Notes: generated by a model from the letters alone, not told the origin. 64,000 nt of DNA from Anthonomus grandis grandis (GCF_022605725.1 NC_065546.1:42280227-42344226), one strand, 5' to 3'. Shown: positions 35,222 to 46,179, counted from the first letter of the stretch. Translations and numbers: made by a program.

Positions 35222-36330
35222 ACAGGGTTACTGGTAATTCGATACATTCCTTTGGAGATGTGATAGGGGAGGGGGTAAGAAGTAAATTGAACCCTAATAT
35301 GTATTATGCAAAAATTGATAGTTTTCGACATATTTAATTTTTTCTGTTTTTCTTTAAAATGTAGACCTTAGTGGTTTAAAAGGCAGTTTCCAGAAAATCC
35401 GCTGTATATTTTTTTAACTTTTTAGGCAAAATACATGCTCAACACAATAGTGTTACGTTTGCAATGGCAAAAGTCCCGCAAATAGTTGTAACCATAGGTA
35501 AATTCTCGATGCAAAGTGTAATTTTTTTTTCTTAAATAAAATACTACACTTTCTAGTGGATATTTTTTGAAAAAAAATTATGCTACATTCTTCAAAATTT
35601 ACGTAAAACTTTCTTATTACCTAAGCTAGCTCACAGGATACAAATGCTTAAAAGTTAGGTGACATGGTTTTGTATTTTTATTATAAATTGTAAAGTAACG
35701 CATTTATCAGTATTTACCTTCACAAATCTTGTTCAAAATGAGAGCCTCTATTGCGAATACAGGCTCGGCAGCGCCTTCTCATTTCAGTCTTTGTTGTTCT
35801 AGTTGTTATGGTATTCCTGATCTGCTGGGCAGCGTTGGTTATTCTTTGGATAAGACCTTCCCGGGTAATTATTGGGGTTGCATAAACCAGTGCTTTCATT
35901 TGACCCCATATGCTATAATCAAGCGGAATTAAGTCAGGGCTTCGTGCTGGCCAAGCTATTGGACCTGACCTACCAATCCAACGATTCGGGAAACGTTCAT
36001 CCAGGAACTGCCGAACTGACCGCCGAAAATCATGCCAAAATCACACGCCGCTGGACAGCCGTCATGTTGAAATATCATTCGTCCTCTAACGGCGAGAGGA
36101 ATATCGTCAAAAAGATCTTGTAGGTCATGTCGTAAAAATTTTTTATAAATATCCCCGTTTAAATGGTCTGGGAAAAAATGTGGTCCTATTACATCCCGGC
36201 CAATAAGTCCCATCCACACATTTACAGAAAACTTTCTTTGAAAACTGGTTTCTCTTGTTAAACGGGGATTTGAATAAGAAATAATGAAATTTTATTTCCC
36301 GCCTTTCACTATTTTGATTGGTCCAATTAG
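35222..36330 (-). pseudogene. Mariner/Tc1-like transposase relic with its 3' element end
   Basis: Minus-strand transposase missing its N-terminal half. It reads SVNVWMGLIGRDVIGPHFFP, DHLNGDIYKKFLRHDLQDLF, DDIPLAVRGRMIFQHDGCPA (second catalytic Asp; about 36050-36100), a frameshift, RFPNRWIGRSGPIAWPARSP and DLIPLDYSIWGQMKALVY (third catalytic region, about 35890-35960), and a C-terminus RRRCRACIRNRGSHFEQDL (about 35727-35785). TACAGGGTTACTGG at 35222 looks like the element's outer end next to a TA target. The matching 5' end is not seen near 36300. Confidence 0.75.
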
Positions 36331-36780
36331 GCACGTCAAACTGTCAAGTTAGTTACAACAGTTTCCGTTGCCAAGCGAGAGGACGCTTGTCAGAAGAATT
36401 TCTATCAGTTTGTAAGCAACCACCACTTCTCTATATATTTGTGTTTTGTGCTTATGACATTAAGGTTATGTAATATTAACACTAAGGTATCAATAACTTA
36501 AAAAAAAAAATTAAAAAGAAAATGTTTTTTTCACCAAAAAAAAAGTGACGACGAGAGTGCTAAAGAAGCGACATTAGCAATGTTTAACTAAAACGTTATT
36601 TAAAACATCCTCTCGGGGATACCGTTATCCGCATACGTTGAATTTTACGTGCCGGAATTAAGGCTATCTAACAGGGACTATACACTTTTTATTTCTATTA
36701 GAAACCCAAGCGTTAAACGTGAATTTCTCTTCTCTCCACTCGGAACGATATAAAACAGTTTCAGTTCTATAAGAAGGAAT
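36330..36780. other. Unassigned sequence
   Basis: No recognised feature; AT-rich with a long A run near 36500. Confidence 0.4.
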
Positions 36781-37100
36781 ATTCAGGCCCCGCGTAACGG
36801 TGCGTAGGCCACCACGTGTAAGATTCAAACAAGTGTTGTGGTGTCGCCACGGCTAAGCAGCGCCCCCTGGCCGAAAATCGAGGCGAATATCATCAACAAG
36901 AGCCCGCTGGGGCCGTATTTATAAAACGGCTGTCAGTAAAATAGACGCCAACAAATGTCGTTCTCATGTAAAAAAAAAAAGTTCAGCAGTTTGGCCTTCT
37001 TTTAGACGGCGGCCTCCGCATAACAACGTAGAACGCCGTCGAGCCGAACCGAAAGGTGAAACGTGGAGCCGAGAGTGGCCGAAGCCGGGGCCCCGTTGTG
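36780..37100. other. GC-rich island
   Basis: A GC-rich, unique-looking patch ('ggccgtatttataaaacggc' includes a TATAAA-like word around 36915). A pyrimidine tract ending 'ttgttttacag' near 37133 resembles a splice acceptor. It could be a promoter or first-exon region of a gene not otherwise visible; no coding sequence supports this. Confidence 0.3.
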
Positions 37101-37184
37101 TGTTGTTCCCTGTGTGCTGCTTTTGTTGTTTTACAGCGGTACCTCAACGGTTTTCACTCCTACGGAATAGTCCGCCTGTAAACC

Positions 37185-37852
37185 ACAGAACACTAAATAT
37201 AGAGAAATGTGGGTTACCTTCTGCCGGACAAATCAAAAAAGTACATAACTCTATTCAACTTGAAACTGAGAAAATCGACAAAACCGATTTTCTTCAAAAT
37301 TCATATTAAATTTCATATTTTCACACGGGATAACTCATTTTTAATAAAAATTGATGATGCTCTTTCCGATTCTGTTTAATATTTTTAATAATTTTGTTAT
37401 TTGCACTAAGAAAAACGACTTAGGTCAGTGCAGTAATGAAAGTATAAGGCAAAAAAGTCAACATAAGTCTTATTTACTTGTAAAAGCGCTCGAGCCTCGT
37501 CCTATTTAAGGCCGATCTTTGACGCTTTTTCAAGTGTGATACGTCACCATTTACAACATGAAATTAAAAAAAAAAACAGTAAACTTTTCGATTTTCGTTT
37601 TTGCAGATAGATGTGGAAGATGTAGATGTGGCTATAGATTGATATAAAAAACTCATTTTCATCAAAAAAGTAACTTAAGTACTTTTTTAACTTATACGGC
37701 AGCCTATTTAACGGGAAGAAATCTTAGCCCTCTAGTGAAGGTACAGTAATTCGAACTAATTTGTAAGCCATAACTCTGTTGACATACGGGTTGTGGTAAC
37801 CAATCAGATTTAAAAGAAAGGCTGGTCAAAGCCGACACCAAATTAGAATTCA
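37185..37852 (+). repeat. Dispersed repeat, copies 2a and 2b
   Basis: 37186-37220 matches the beginning of the 28650 repeat ('aaatatagagaaatg...gttacc') and 37697-37852 matches the rest ('taacgggaagaaatctta', 'aattcgaactaattt', 'gtaagccataactctgttg', 'caccaaattagaattc'). The 470 bp between may be an insertion in a single copy. Confidence 0.5.
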
Positions 37853-37889
37853 TTTAGGCGCGGGAAATTCGAATTTGAATTCTTGAGAA

Positions 37890-38420
37890 CGAGGAAGCGA
37901 ACTTTCTTGCCAGACTGGGATCCGCGAATGTGCCGATGGAGCCGAAACCCATAATTGGTATCGCCAAATGCGTAGCGGTCGCGTCAATGAAGGGTCTGCT
38001 GGACAAGTGGACCCACCGAAGATGGAGTCCCCTGGTATGAGACAGGCCAAAGCGCACATAGGTGGGCCCTCTATTTGTCTCACCAAAAATCTATTACGCC
38101 TAAAAAGACGCGATATTCGGCTAGTGACAGGTCTTTTAAGCGGACACTGTCACTTAAGAAGCCATCTCCATACTGTCGGTATTGCGGCCAACCCGGAATG
38201 CCGGTGGTGCTGGGAGGAGGATGAAATCGTTGACCATGTAGTCGGGGAGTGCCCAGCACTCACGCGCGCCGGGTTCAAATACTTGGGTAACACCTTCAGT
38301 GAACGGATTGGTTTTAAGTCCTTCAGACCAGAGAGCCTTATCGGTTTTTCTAGGGCCATTGGGCAGTGGTAACCGCCGGTGGGGCATGACGCGTTCATCA
38401 GGAGACCTATATGCACAACT
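37890..38420 (+). pseudogene. R1-like non-LTR C-terminal fragment (RNase H end and Cys/His region)
   Basis: Begins ENEEANFLARLGSANVPMEP (end of RNase H, with the final active-site Asp replaced by Asn) and then KPIIGIAKC..VASMKGLLDKWT. The same segment in the 21.9-22.05 kb copy is clearly homologous. A shifted frame then gives MRQAKAHIGGPSICLTKNLL, LRLKRRDIRLVTGLLSGHC, HTVGIAANPECRWCWEEDEI, VDHVVGECPAL, the C-x2-C...H...C cluster typical of R1/jockey C-termini. Truncated at both ends. Confidence 0.75.
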
Positions 38421-38869
38421 GCCTCTGGCAGCCCACTGTTTCGACAATTTCAATACTTAAGAAAACTACTAATGTCATTATTGTCTTCACTAAATGTCAA
38501 AATCTAATTAATGGCAAAAAGTGCCATTATTAATGGACCTAATTTTTTCGAGCAATTTTTTTGAGTAAACCTAATTGACCAGAACGCGTTACGAGTAAAT
38601 TAAGATACCCACAACGCGAATAAAGTCTTGGTCTGGTGTTGTTTCGCTTTGTGGATTATCTGTTTTACCCATGTCACATTCTGTTTATTGGCTTTTACCC
38701 AGAACACGTTTTTAATAAAACAATGCATAAAAAAACTTTTATATAAAGGTTTATTATTAAAGCTACCTATTACATAATTACATAGGTATGTGTACGATAG
38801 TGATGTATTGAAAATAATACAAAAACCAAAAGGAAAAATAGGTCAAACATAACTAAAAAATTATCTGTT

Positions 38870-39420
38870 TTCACAAGGAGTGCTCTTATGGCATTTAGAA
38901 TTACATAGCAAATTTAATTTTACACACGCACATGACTTATTTCCACATCCCTTAAAACAGTTACGTTTAATAAATCCTTCCTTATAGCCAGAAGACAACA
39001 GCTTCTTGTCGTACATTAATAGTGGATTCTTCAGCAACCTCAGATAGCGATAAAAATACCGAAGATGATAACTGAAATTCATTTCTATTGTATAATCGTT
39101 TTAATCAACCACTTTTGGTTGCCAGAATGTACAAACCTTGATTAGTTGTTTCCACAACTACGGCTAAAACATTTTCAGTAATTAAACGCACGCGATCTAC
39201 CTCTACCGCGATCTCCATTGTCCTACATTAACTGGTGGAAATTTGCTTTGTGACTGGTTAAGCATTCTATCATCATAAGTATTCATGTCGTTTGCAACCT
39301 TTTCTTTTGGTATTAGTTGTCCTTTTATTACCACAGAGCAAGGTAAATATAAATCAGTTGCACACTCCATATGAATTGATTCATTGCATTCTATGCAACT
39401 ATTACACTGAGAAGAAGAGG
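38870..39420 (-). pseudogene. C-terminal part of KRAB-A-domain-protein-2-like integrase
   Basis: Minus-strand pieces: IHMECATDLYLPCSVVIKGQ followed by LIPKEKVANDMNTYDDRML (about 39250-39380), then DRGRGRSRAF-like and YILATKSGLI-like segments in shifting frames, and a Cys-rich end KGCGNKSCACVKLNLLCNSK followed by CHKSTPCENR (about 38868-38950). The layout, a short beta-rich domain followed by a tail of regularly spaced Cys, matches invertebrate proteins annotated as KRAB-A domain-containing protein 2-like, which carry a retroviral-type integrase core. The Cys tail is nearly intact. Several shifts upstream. Confidence 0.5.
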
Positions 39421-40760
39421 TTAGCTAAACATTTTAGTTAACATTTTTTAGTTCCTATTACTATAAAATTTGTTGCTTCAATTTTTATGTCTCTATTGTT
39501 CTAGCTATTTTAAATTAGTTGGACCTTGCAAGCTACTACAACTAACTTTATCAGCTCCAAAAACGACTATTTTTTGTAATAAGATATCTTACTACTAATT
39601 TATTTGTGGAAACGATTCTTCTTTATTTTCCAAGAACGTTCAATAAAAAACACCCAAAACATTACTACAAATTTGGTTGTGACAACCTGGTTCAAACAAC
39701 TAATGTTTGTTAGTTCATCCTTCGGAAGCTTTCGGACCCAAGATTTTAGGAAATAATACTTATTGCACGTAGCGCCTCAGCCCCGAAGTTTACCGAATCC
39801 TCAGTTTGTCGGATCATCATCATTACATCATTAGTCTCTAATGCTATTTGGTGCGGTCGTTTGTCACCCTATATGATTTCGTACTCTGCGCATATATGTG
39901 TACGCTTGGTTTATAGTGATTAAAAGAAATCACCTTTACTGAAATGGACAATATAGTTCCAAAGTCCAGCTAATAAGTTGGTGCCTAGAAACTTATTTAG
40001 ATGTGTTTGAAAGTAAGTACCTCTGATTTTTCAAATATAGCATTACTTTTATAGCATTTCATTTTTAAATAGTGTTTTTGTAGGGTGTCTGGCGATTGGC
40101 CTCTCAACAGAGAGGAGGAGGCAAGAGTGAGGTGTTACCTATGTTTTTAGTTACTTTTTAGTTGAATAGGATTTTATTTATATTTAAATTTAGTAGGTGA
40201 AATATTGGTTTTTTTCTTTGCAAATGTTTTTTTTATTGATTTTTAGTTAAAAGGGCATTTTTGTGTATTTAATTTTGAATAAATGTTAATGAATTTTTTA
40301 ATAATCATTTTAGTCCAGTACTTTTCCATCTATTTTTTTTTTCGTATAACAATTAATACTTTTTGTTATGATATGATTGTAAAAATATAGTATTTTGGTT
40401 TAAGACGAGTCTAAACTAAGCAAGCAAAATGTCTTCAAACGTGTGCATACGTTTTGTGCCCTGCATGATATGGAGGAAAGACGCTCACGAATTTGTGGAC
40501 TTAAATCTGTTGGAGTGCACAAAATATTTCCAAAGGCTAAGAAACGTCCTGTTCCTCGTACTATTTTATACCTGCTCTTATAACTAATTTGTTGACCTGT
40601 CCTCTATGTTATCCACACTTTCGGGCTACTATTACTAAGTTTTTAGTTATGGCAGTGTACGTGGGAGGTACATACAATGATAAACACAACAATTGGTCAT
40701 AATCTTTTCAATTTCCAGTCTTTTATCGTTTTGAATAGTTTTTGTTTTAAAATTTCGGCT
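39420..40760. other. Unassigned middle of the integrase element
   Basis: Separates the two integrase fragments. No recognisable domain. On the plus strand 40430-40560 reads ALHDMEERRSRICGLKSVGV, which I cannot assign. It probably contains later insertions plus decayed integrase coding sequence. Confidence 0.35.
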
Positions 40761-41230
40761 TCCATATCAAATTGGGTTTCGTTTTCTAGTCTCTGTTGAA
40801 TATTGAAATCGGTTTCGTCTTCTTGTTTTTTTTTTATGATTAGATACAGCTACAGGATTGGCTGTTTAAGGACTGTTTTATTATGTTTAAATATTCCTTA
40901 AGTTGTTCTTCGGTCGTAATTTGATTTACTATACCAGTGTCAAAGCACGAATCTAAGAGTCCATTTTTCTGTTGAGTTCCAAACATAGCTTCATAAGGTT
41001 TCTGGTTTATACCTCTGTGGAAACTGCAGTTTTTGGTCCTTTAAATAATTCTAAGACCTTTTGTCCAATTTTAACTATTATTGTCTGAGATTCAGGCTAC
41101 AAGACTATCACGGACATTCTTATTTGCTCTCTCAACCGAAAACTGACTCTGGGAATATCGGGGCTTACCGTGAACTAGTTTAATAAACACCTGTCGCAGA
41201 TTGATACCGACCGCTTACCTCTCAAGGCAC
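40760..41230 (-). pseudogene. Retroviral-type integrase core fragment
   Basis: Minus strand: VFIKLVHGKPRYSQSQFSVE followed by RANKNVRDSLVA (about 41090-41190), SDNNSxNWTKGLRII, NCSFHRGINQKPYEAMFGTQ (about 40970-41040), and KTIKDWKLKRL near 40700-40740. The SQSQxSVERAN block includes the Glu that is third in the D,D-35-E triad of rve integrases, and 'YH.GI..(S/K)PYEA.FG' is the usual continuation. The first two catalytic Asp are absent. Together with the Cys-rich tail at 38.9 kb this was one gene. Confidence 0.65.
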
Positions 41231-41559
41231 TCTGGGTAAAGCCTAATAGCCACAACCCGATGTGGGCAAAATAAATGATTCACAACGCGGAATAAAAGCG
41301 CGCCCAAGCTTCCTTCGTGGGTAAAGCAATTTACCCACAACTCGTTCGGGTCATTTAGATTTACGCAGTACTCGAAAAAAGTCTTACTCAAAAATTTTCA
41401 TACTCACAACGCGTTATGGGTAAAAATTTCGGGCAGTGGTCGATTTCGGCAATTGCGAATAACATATATATTATATACCTGAGTTTTGTTCGAATTAAAA
41501 CTTGTAATGTTAGGTCTGTAAGTATAAGTCTGTAAGTAAGTATTATACCTTAAAAAATA

Positions 41560-42110
41560 TTTAGGATTTTTACTAGAATTAGTGAACACAAGGCCCAATA
41601 TAATAAATTTAAAAATACCGATATCGCAGTGACCAGATTGGATTTTGCTAATCATCTCCCTAACTTCAAGCATAATTTTCCTGACAGCCAAAATATCAAA
41701 GTACCTCACTCATGCAATAAAAGTAAAAAACTAGACTTCCTGGAGACAACTGAAAGAAGTAAAGCTTTTAAAAGTCCAGATCTGTCCTGTGTTAATGAAA
41801 TAAAGTAATAATGAAGATGAAGTTTTTAATAACCTAAAATAATTTTAGACACTCAAATGATTGTTAGATTTCTAGAATGTATAAAGTAATTTGATCGTTT
41901 AGTTCATTTCTTTATGCATAGATAGTGCCATTTTATCGTAAGCTTGTGTGTTTTGTGAATGTTATGATAAGGTTTTTGTCGAATTTTACTTTCTTCTTGT
42001 TACATCTTTATAATTATTGTAGGTCTGATGATGCCCGAGTAGAGCGAAACATGTAACATTCGCCTTTTATTTTAATGTTTTATGTGATGCTGTAGATTTT
42101 GTGTTGTTGC
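41560..42110 (+). mobile_element. Penelope-like element, 3' fragment
   Basis: 41584-41810 reads EHKAQYNKFKNTDIAVTRLD, FANHLPNFKHNFPDSQNIKV, SCNKSKKLDFLETTERSKAF then LSCVNEIK. This matches the end of the GIY-YIG endonuclease of Penelope-like retroelements ('F..HL....H......N...LH...K..KL..LE..EI......LN'). Downstream lies a noncoding tail with a hammerhead-like core (41999-42057), as known for Penelope-like elements. The reverse transcriptase is missing, so it is 5' truncated. Confidence 0.6.
41999..42057 (+). ncRNA. Hammerhead ribozyme-like motif
   Basis: The conserved cores CTGATGA (42025-42031) and GAAAC (42046-42050) are present in the right order. Stem III can pair GTTACAT (41999-42005) with ATGTAAC (42051-42057), seven base pairs. 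Stem II between the cores is short (GCCC..GAGC-like, with one mismatch). Stem I is weak, and the G expected before the UH cleavage site is replaced by C, so activity is doubtful. Hammerhead motifs in Penelope-like elements are established knowledge; this instance is read by eye. Confidence 0.55.
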
Positions 42111-42880
42111 TCATTATATAACATCCTAATATGGCCGCCGTCCGAAATTTCGCCTTAGCGAATCAAGATTCATGGGACTGGTTTGAGTTGTCAGTTATCG
42201 TTTTGACATAAAAACTAACCAGACCTGTTATTTTATTTTCTCAGTATATTTTGTTAATTTTTGTCATCACAACTTTTGCGTTTTTTTAAGTTGAATCGAA
42301 ATGTACTTTAAGCTCTGAAAATATAACGATACATTTGCTATACACCTTGTATAGGAAGAAAGTAAAGAAGTTTTGCGCGAAATTTGACTATTTTTAACCA
42401 TCAAAATGCCGCTAAAAACCCAATCTGACGAATATTTTCGTCGTTAAAACAGTTTGGTGACTGCCGTGCGTGTGTAAAACTTATCGCCCGTTCGAAACGG
42501 AGCCAAGCTTAGGGGAGCTCCGTAAGGTCGAGTTTCGCTTGGCCCCACGTTCTGTGCCGGTTTATTTTCAACCTTATGAACAACCGTTGCGCAGATACGA
42601 GCGAGGTACAGTAAAACAAACAACGAACCTCGACTTTCTTGGCTCGTAGCCGTATCGTTTTGCCCGTCCGTTCTCCCATGGCAAAGAGAAAATGTTTTTA
42701 GGACCACTTGTTTACTTCACATTTATATTCGAATATCGCGCGCTACGCCCGTCCTTCTCTTTTTATTTTATTTTTTGTTTTTTGGCGGGATTTTTTTTAT
42801 TTATGTATTGTCGTTTTTGGCACAGACCATAGATTAATACTACTTAGATAGGAAATACTTATAAGAGCAAAGAGAACTAC
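42110..42880. other. Mixed sequence with CpG-rich unit
   Basis: 42460-42730 is CpG-richer than its surroundings ('cgcccgttcgaaacggagcc') and unlike the neighbouring repeats. No tRNA-type promoter boxes in the right order, so not a clear SINE. No gene recognised. Confidence 0.3.
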
Positions 42881-42885
42881 GAACT

Positions 42886-43020
42886 TATAAATATACCTGG
42901 ACTACTAATGCAAATGACCACCATGACCAAAAATAACCGCTGTCTGGTGGTCGCCATTTTTATAGTGGTTGTGTCCTTTTGATGTTAGTCTCGCTGAAGA
43001 TTTTCAGTGTTGCCAACAAA
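42886..43020 (+). repeat. Left arm of a long inverted-repeat pair
   Basis: Pairs in opposite orientation with 46545-46680. Shared words, left against right reverse complement, are 'acgaactta.taaat.tacctggact', 'atgaccac', 'g.cgccattttt', 'gtg.ttgtgt' and 'agtg.tgccaa'. Identity is only moderate, so the host element is old; younger elements fill its interior. Confidence 0.6.
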
Positions 43021-43240
43021 AGATATATAAAATAAAAATAATGAAGCTGACATTTGACATGTGATCTGTCACAACTTAAATAAAAAAAAAGCTAGGACTC
43101 GTACAGTGTCGTGCGTGCACTTTCTTTACTCATAAATAATGAAATCATATTATATAAAAATCATAGTTCAAAATTTAACAAAATGATTGTTCTTAATTGA
43201 AAAATGCCTTAATTTATATCCTTAAAATTATAATAATATA

Positions 43241-44977
43241 CCGGGTGGTGCGTCGCCAAGCGGAACATAGGAAAACCCATGTAAATTTTAAGGGGGTCAA
43301 GTTGGCTTCCCTGTACATTTTACAGAAAAAATGTAAGATAACTTTTGAAGAGACCAATCTGGCAAACCCTCGTGCAAAGTTTAAAAAAATTTTAATAAGC
43401 GAATTAAATGTAATTGCAAAATTACCAAATTTTCGGTTCAGGTAAAACCAGACACCAGCCACCAGCAAACAATTTGTTATAAGACTTTGTCAAATCTGAC
43501 GTACAGCCGAATACAAGAAATGTTTTTTTTTTCGTTTTATCAAACTCACAACCATGCATTCAAAGTAAGACACGTTAACATTGTAGATTTGTAGATTGTA
43601 GATTGAGAAGGGAGTCGTTTCGGCTGATCCGCCGCTCAGCACTGCTACCTGTGAGATATTTTGTGCATAACTCTACTTGTCTTAGTTTGTCTCAAAAAGT
43701 CTTAGACTTCTGCCGTACAAAGCTATATTTTTGGGAGGTAGTTGTCCCACTTCTTGAGGTGTTGGTTGTACCCCTTCCAGGTACTTGAGCCTCTTGCAGA
43801 GTTGGGTCGGGCATTCACAGAGCAGGTGTTCTGCTGTTTCTGTGGCATTGCTGCAGAATATACATTGGTCGTCCTTTGTTATACCTATTGCCTTTAGGTG
43901 ATATTTCACTGGGCAATGACCGGTTAGGAGTCCGACTGCTGTTCTGATGTCTGATTTGTTCATGTCTAGGAGCTGTTCAGCTCTTTTTCTAGAAGTGATT
44001 ATAAACTTTTTTGCCTGTCTTAGTCCTGGTGCTCTTCTCCAGTGCGACAGCAATTGTTCTTTTTCTCACCTGTTTAGGTCTTCGGTGATGTGGGTCTTCA
44101 TTAAACCACAGTATGGCTCTGGACCATAGTATGGTGTTTGAGCCCCTTTTTTTGCAAGGCGATCGGCTTCTTCGTTCCCCTCTATACCCCGGTGGCCAGG
44201 TAGCCACAGTAGTGTTACTTGATTCTTTGTTGTAAGGCGCTTTAGGGTTTGTTTGCACTCCCAGACTAGCTTTGAATCACATTTAAAAGCTTTCAGGGCC
44301 TTTAGAGCAGCTTGGCTGTCTGATAGTATAAATATGTGTTTTCTTTGGAGGCCTTGGTTGATGCACTCTTCTGCACATATGTCTATGGCAAGCACTTCAG
44401 CTTGAAAGATGTTAGGGTATTTGCCCAGTGACTTTGAGATCTTAATGTTAGGGCCTGACACGCCCAGTCCTGCTCCTTCTGTTAGTTTGGAACCGTCTGT
44501 GTACCATAGCGATGCATTGTCGGCTTTTGGTACTTCTTTTTTCTCCCATGATTGGCGATCATTTAACACACGTTAACATTACTTTTTTATCTAAACTTTT
44601 CGTTAATATAACGATGAAGTTATATTAAATATTTATATCTATTTTTCGTCGATTGAATAATTCATACTTGTTTTCAAATATCGACTGTCACTGATTTATT
44701 GACACTTTTCCTCACGTCAGTGACAATATTCATTTTACTGGTGCCCGTTTGGTTTTACCTGAACCGAAAATTTGGTAATTTTGCAATTACATTTAATTGA
44801 ATAATTCAAGATTCGCTTTTCAAAATTGTTTGAAACTTTGCACGAGGGTTTGCCAGATTGGTCTCTTCAAAGAGTTATCTTACATTTTTTCTATGAAATG
44901 TACAGGGAAGCCAATAATTGACCCCCTTAAAATTTACATGGGTTTTCCTATGTTCCGCTCGGCGACGCACCACCCGG
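43241..44977. mobile_element. Long-TIR, TA-flanked element carrying an RNase H gene fragment
   Basis: Ends are long inverted repeats of roughly 210-230 bp (43241-43455 against 44745-44977), both starting CCGGGTGGTGCGTCGCC and flanked by TA (43239-43240 and 44978-44979). Inside there is no transposase. Instead a minus-strand non-LTR RNase H plus C-terminal region fills most of the core. TA target and CCGGGTG-type ends resemble other TA-flanked mariner/Tc1-type elements in this window. Interpretation: a nonautonomous element that has acquired a retroelement fragment, either by insertion or by capture. Confidence 0.7.
43682..44569 (-). pseudogene. Non-LTR RNase H and C-terminal domain with one stop
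   Basis: One minus-strand frame of 296 codons interrupted only by TGA at 44066-44068. RNase H domain: SLWYTDGSKLTEGAGLGVSG, NIFQAEVLAIDICAEECINQ, IFILSDSQAALKALKAF, LLWLPGHRGIEGNEEADRLA; all four active-site acidic residues are present. After the stop the same frame continues to RTAVGLLTGHCPVKYHLKAI, CIFCSNATETAEHLLCECP (C-x2-C...H...C) and ends SLRLFETN. Such good preservation compared with the other relics suggests a recent origin. It lies entirely between the long TIRs. Confidence 0.85.
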
Positions 44978-45034
44978 TATATATTACGTCGTTCATTCAC
45001 CATCTGATCATTTTCATTGACATTGTTTTTAAAT

Positions 45035-46175
45035 CATATACAATATATTATACTTTATATTAATGATCTGTGTACCTTTCTGAAGCCGAATCCCTCTTTC
45101 TTATTTGCCGATGATACAACATTGCTTTCATCATCTGAGAGTCTTTAGGAACTACAGACCAATATGAATTCTGTTATATTAAGGGCCAAGAAATGGTTTG
45201 AGGGAAATAAAATAGCTTGAATGAAGGCAAAACTAATTGTGTCAAGTAATCCTCGAGTCCAAAGCGGAGGATGGCTAACATGGCTTGCACATATAGATAG
45301 CTTATGCAAAAAACTCTCTTCAAGCATATTTCTTCTGAGACAGCTTAGAGGCTTTATGGATATAGGTGGTCTTTTAAGTGCATACTATGCATTTTTTTAT
45401 TCACACATTTCATATGGTGTAATTTTATGGGGTAACTCTTCTCACTCAATAAGAGTGTTTCGATTCCAGAAGAAAGCTTTGAGGACGATTTTAAATCTTT
45501 ACTGTAGAGAGCACTGTAGACCATTTTTCATAAAATAAAAAATTTTAACCCTTCCTTGTATATACATTCTTCTTGTTGAAATTCATAAAAACAAAGATAG
45601 TTACAAAAAAAATGAAGATTTTCACTCTTATAACACAAGAGGTGCACAACAAATACATCCCCCTTATTTAAAACTACAAAAATCAAAGAATAATTCACTG
45701 CCCCTAGGTCTTTACAACAAAGTACAATGTTCTACTCGCCAGCTATCTCCTAAAAAATTCAAAGTACTCATCAGAGATACTCTTCTAGAACACAACTTTT
45801 ATTCTGTTGATGACCACGCCTCTGAATTAATGACAAAAGTCCTCAGATCTTGACAGATTTTTGTTAAATTTTATTGTACTTTTTTATTACTAATATAACT
45901 TTGTTCAGCGACAGTATTTATGCTCTTGTTAAGATGTCATAACTTTGTACTTGTTTATATTTTTTGCCTATATTTATATGATTTTATTTGTATTTGATTT
46001 TAAATTTGTGTAATGACTTATAGGTATGTAATTTTTTTTTCTTTTAATCTCTCAATTGTTATTGAACTGTATTTTTAACTTCTGCATACACTGTTGTTAT
46101 TGGTTTAATTTTGTGACTTGTGTAAGTCTGTAAGGTTACTCGCATCAATAAACTACTACTACTACTACTACTACA
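45035..46175 (+). mobile_element. 5'-truncated jockey/CR1-like element with (CTA)n tail
   Basis: Starts abruptly in reverse transcriptase (TLYINDLCTFLKPN, about 45055) and ends in a (CTA)n tail at 46151-46174. Coding pieces: FLFADDTTLLSSSESL (45100-45145), MNSVILRAKKWFEGNKIA, then 45221-45538 WLAHIDSLCKKLSSSIFLLR, SAYYAFFYSHISYGVILWGN, FRFQKKALRTILNLYCREHC, and a C-terminus with FHSYNTRGAQQ and PLGLYNKV. The catalytic FADD is intact. Shifts are few, so it is relatively young. It differs from the 6383-9290 element in sequence and tail repeat. Confidence 0.8.
46151..46174 (+). repeat. (CTA)n 3' tail
   Basis: Run of CTA units directly after 'catcaataaa', marking the 3' end of the 45035 element. 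Confidence 0.8.
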
Positions 46176-46179
46176 TATT

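Larger units (their letters stand above)
38540..41430 (-). mobile_element. Integrase-bearing element with inverted subterminal repeats
   Basis: A minus-strand integrase relic (40760-41230 and 38870-39420) is bracketed by related sequences in opposite orientation. On the left (38550-38720) are 'agaacgcgttacgagtaaatt', 'tacccacaacgcg' and 'tttacccagaac' words; on the right (41230-41430), read on the minus strand, 'ccgaacgagttgtgggtaaa', 'tttacccacgaagg' and 'ataacgcgttgtgagta'. Both sides also share TTTTTTcGAG/GAGTAAAC-type words outside these. This looks like long degenerate inverted ends rich in a repeated ACCCACAACGCGTT word. Exact ends and TSD could not be fixed. An integrase DNA transposon (Ginger-like) is the best inference. 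Confidence 0.5.

Noticed and set aside
41404..41709. 101-residue minus-strand reading frame
   Set aside because: Shadow of the plus-strand Penelope-like endonuclease fragment; no motif of its own.
42460..42730. Possible tRNA-derived SINE
   Set aside because: A GTTCGAAAC-like word is present but A and B boxes are not in the correct order or spacing.
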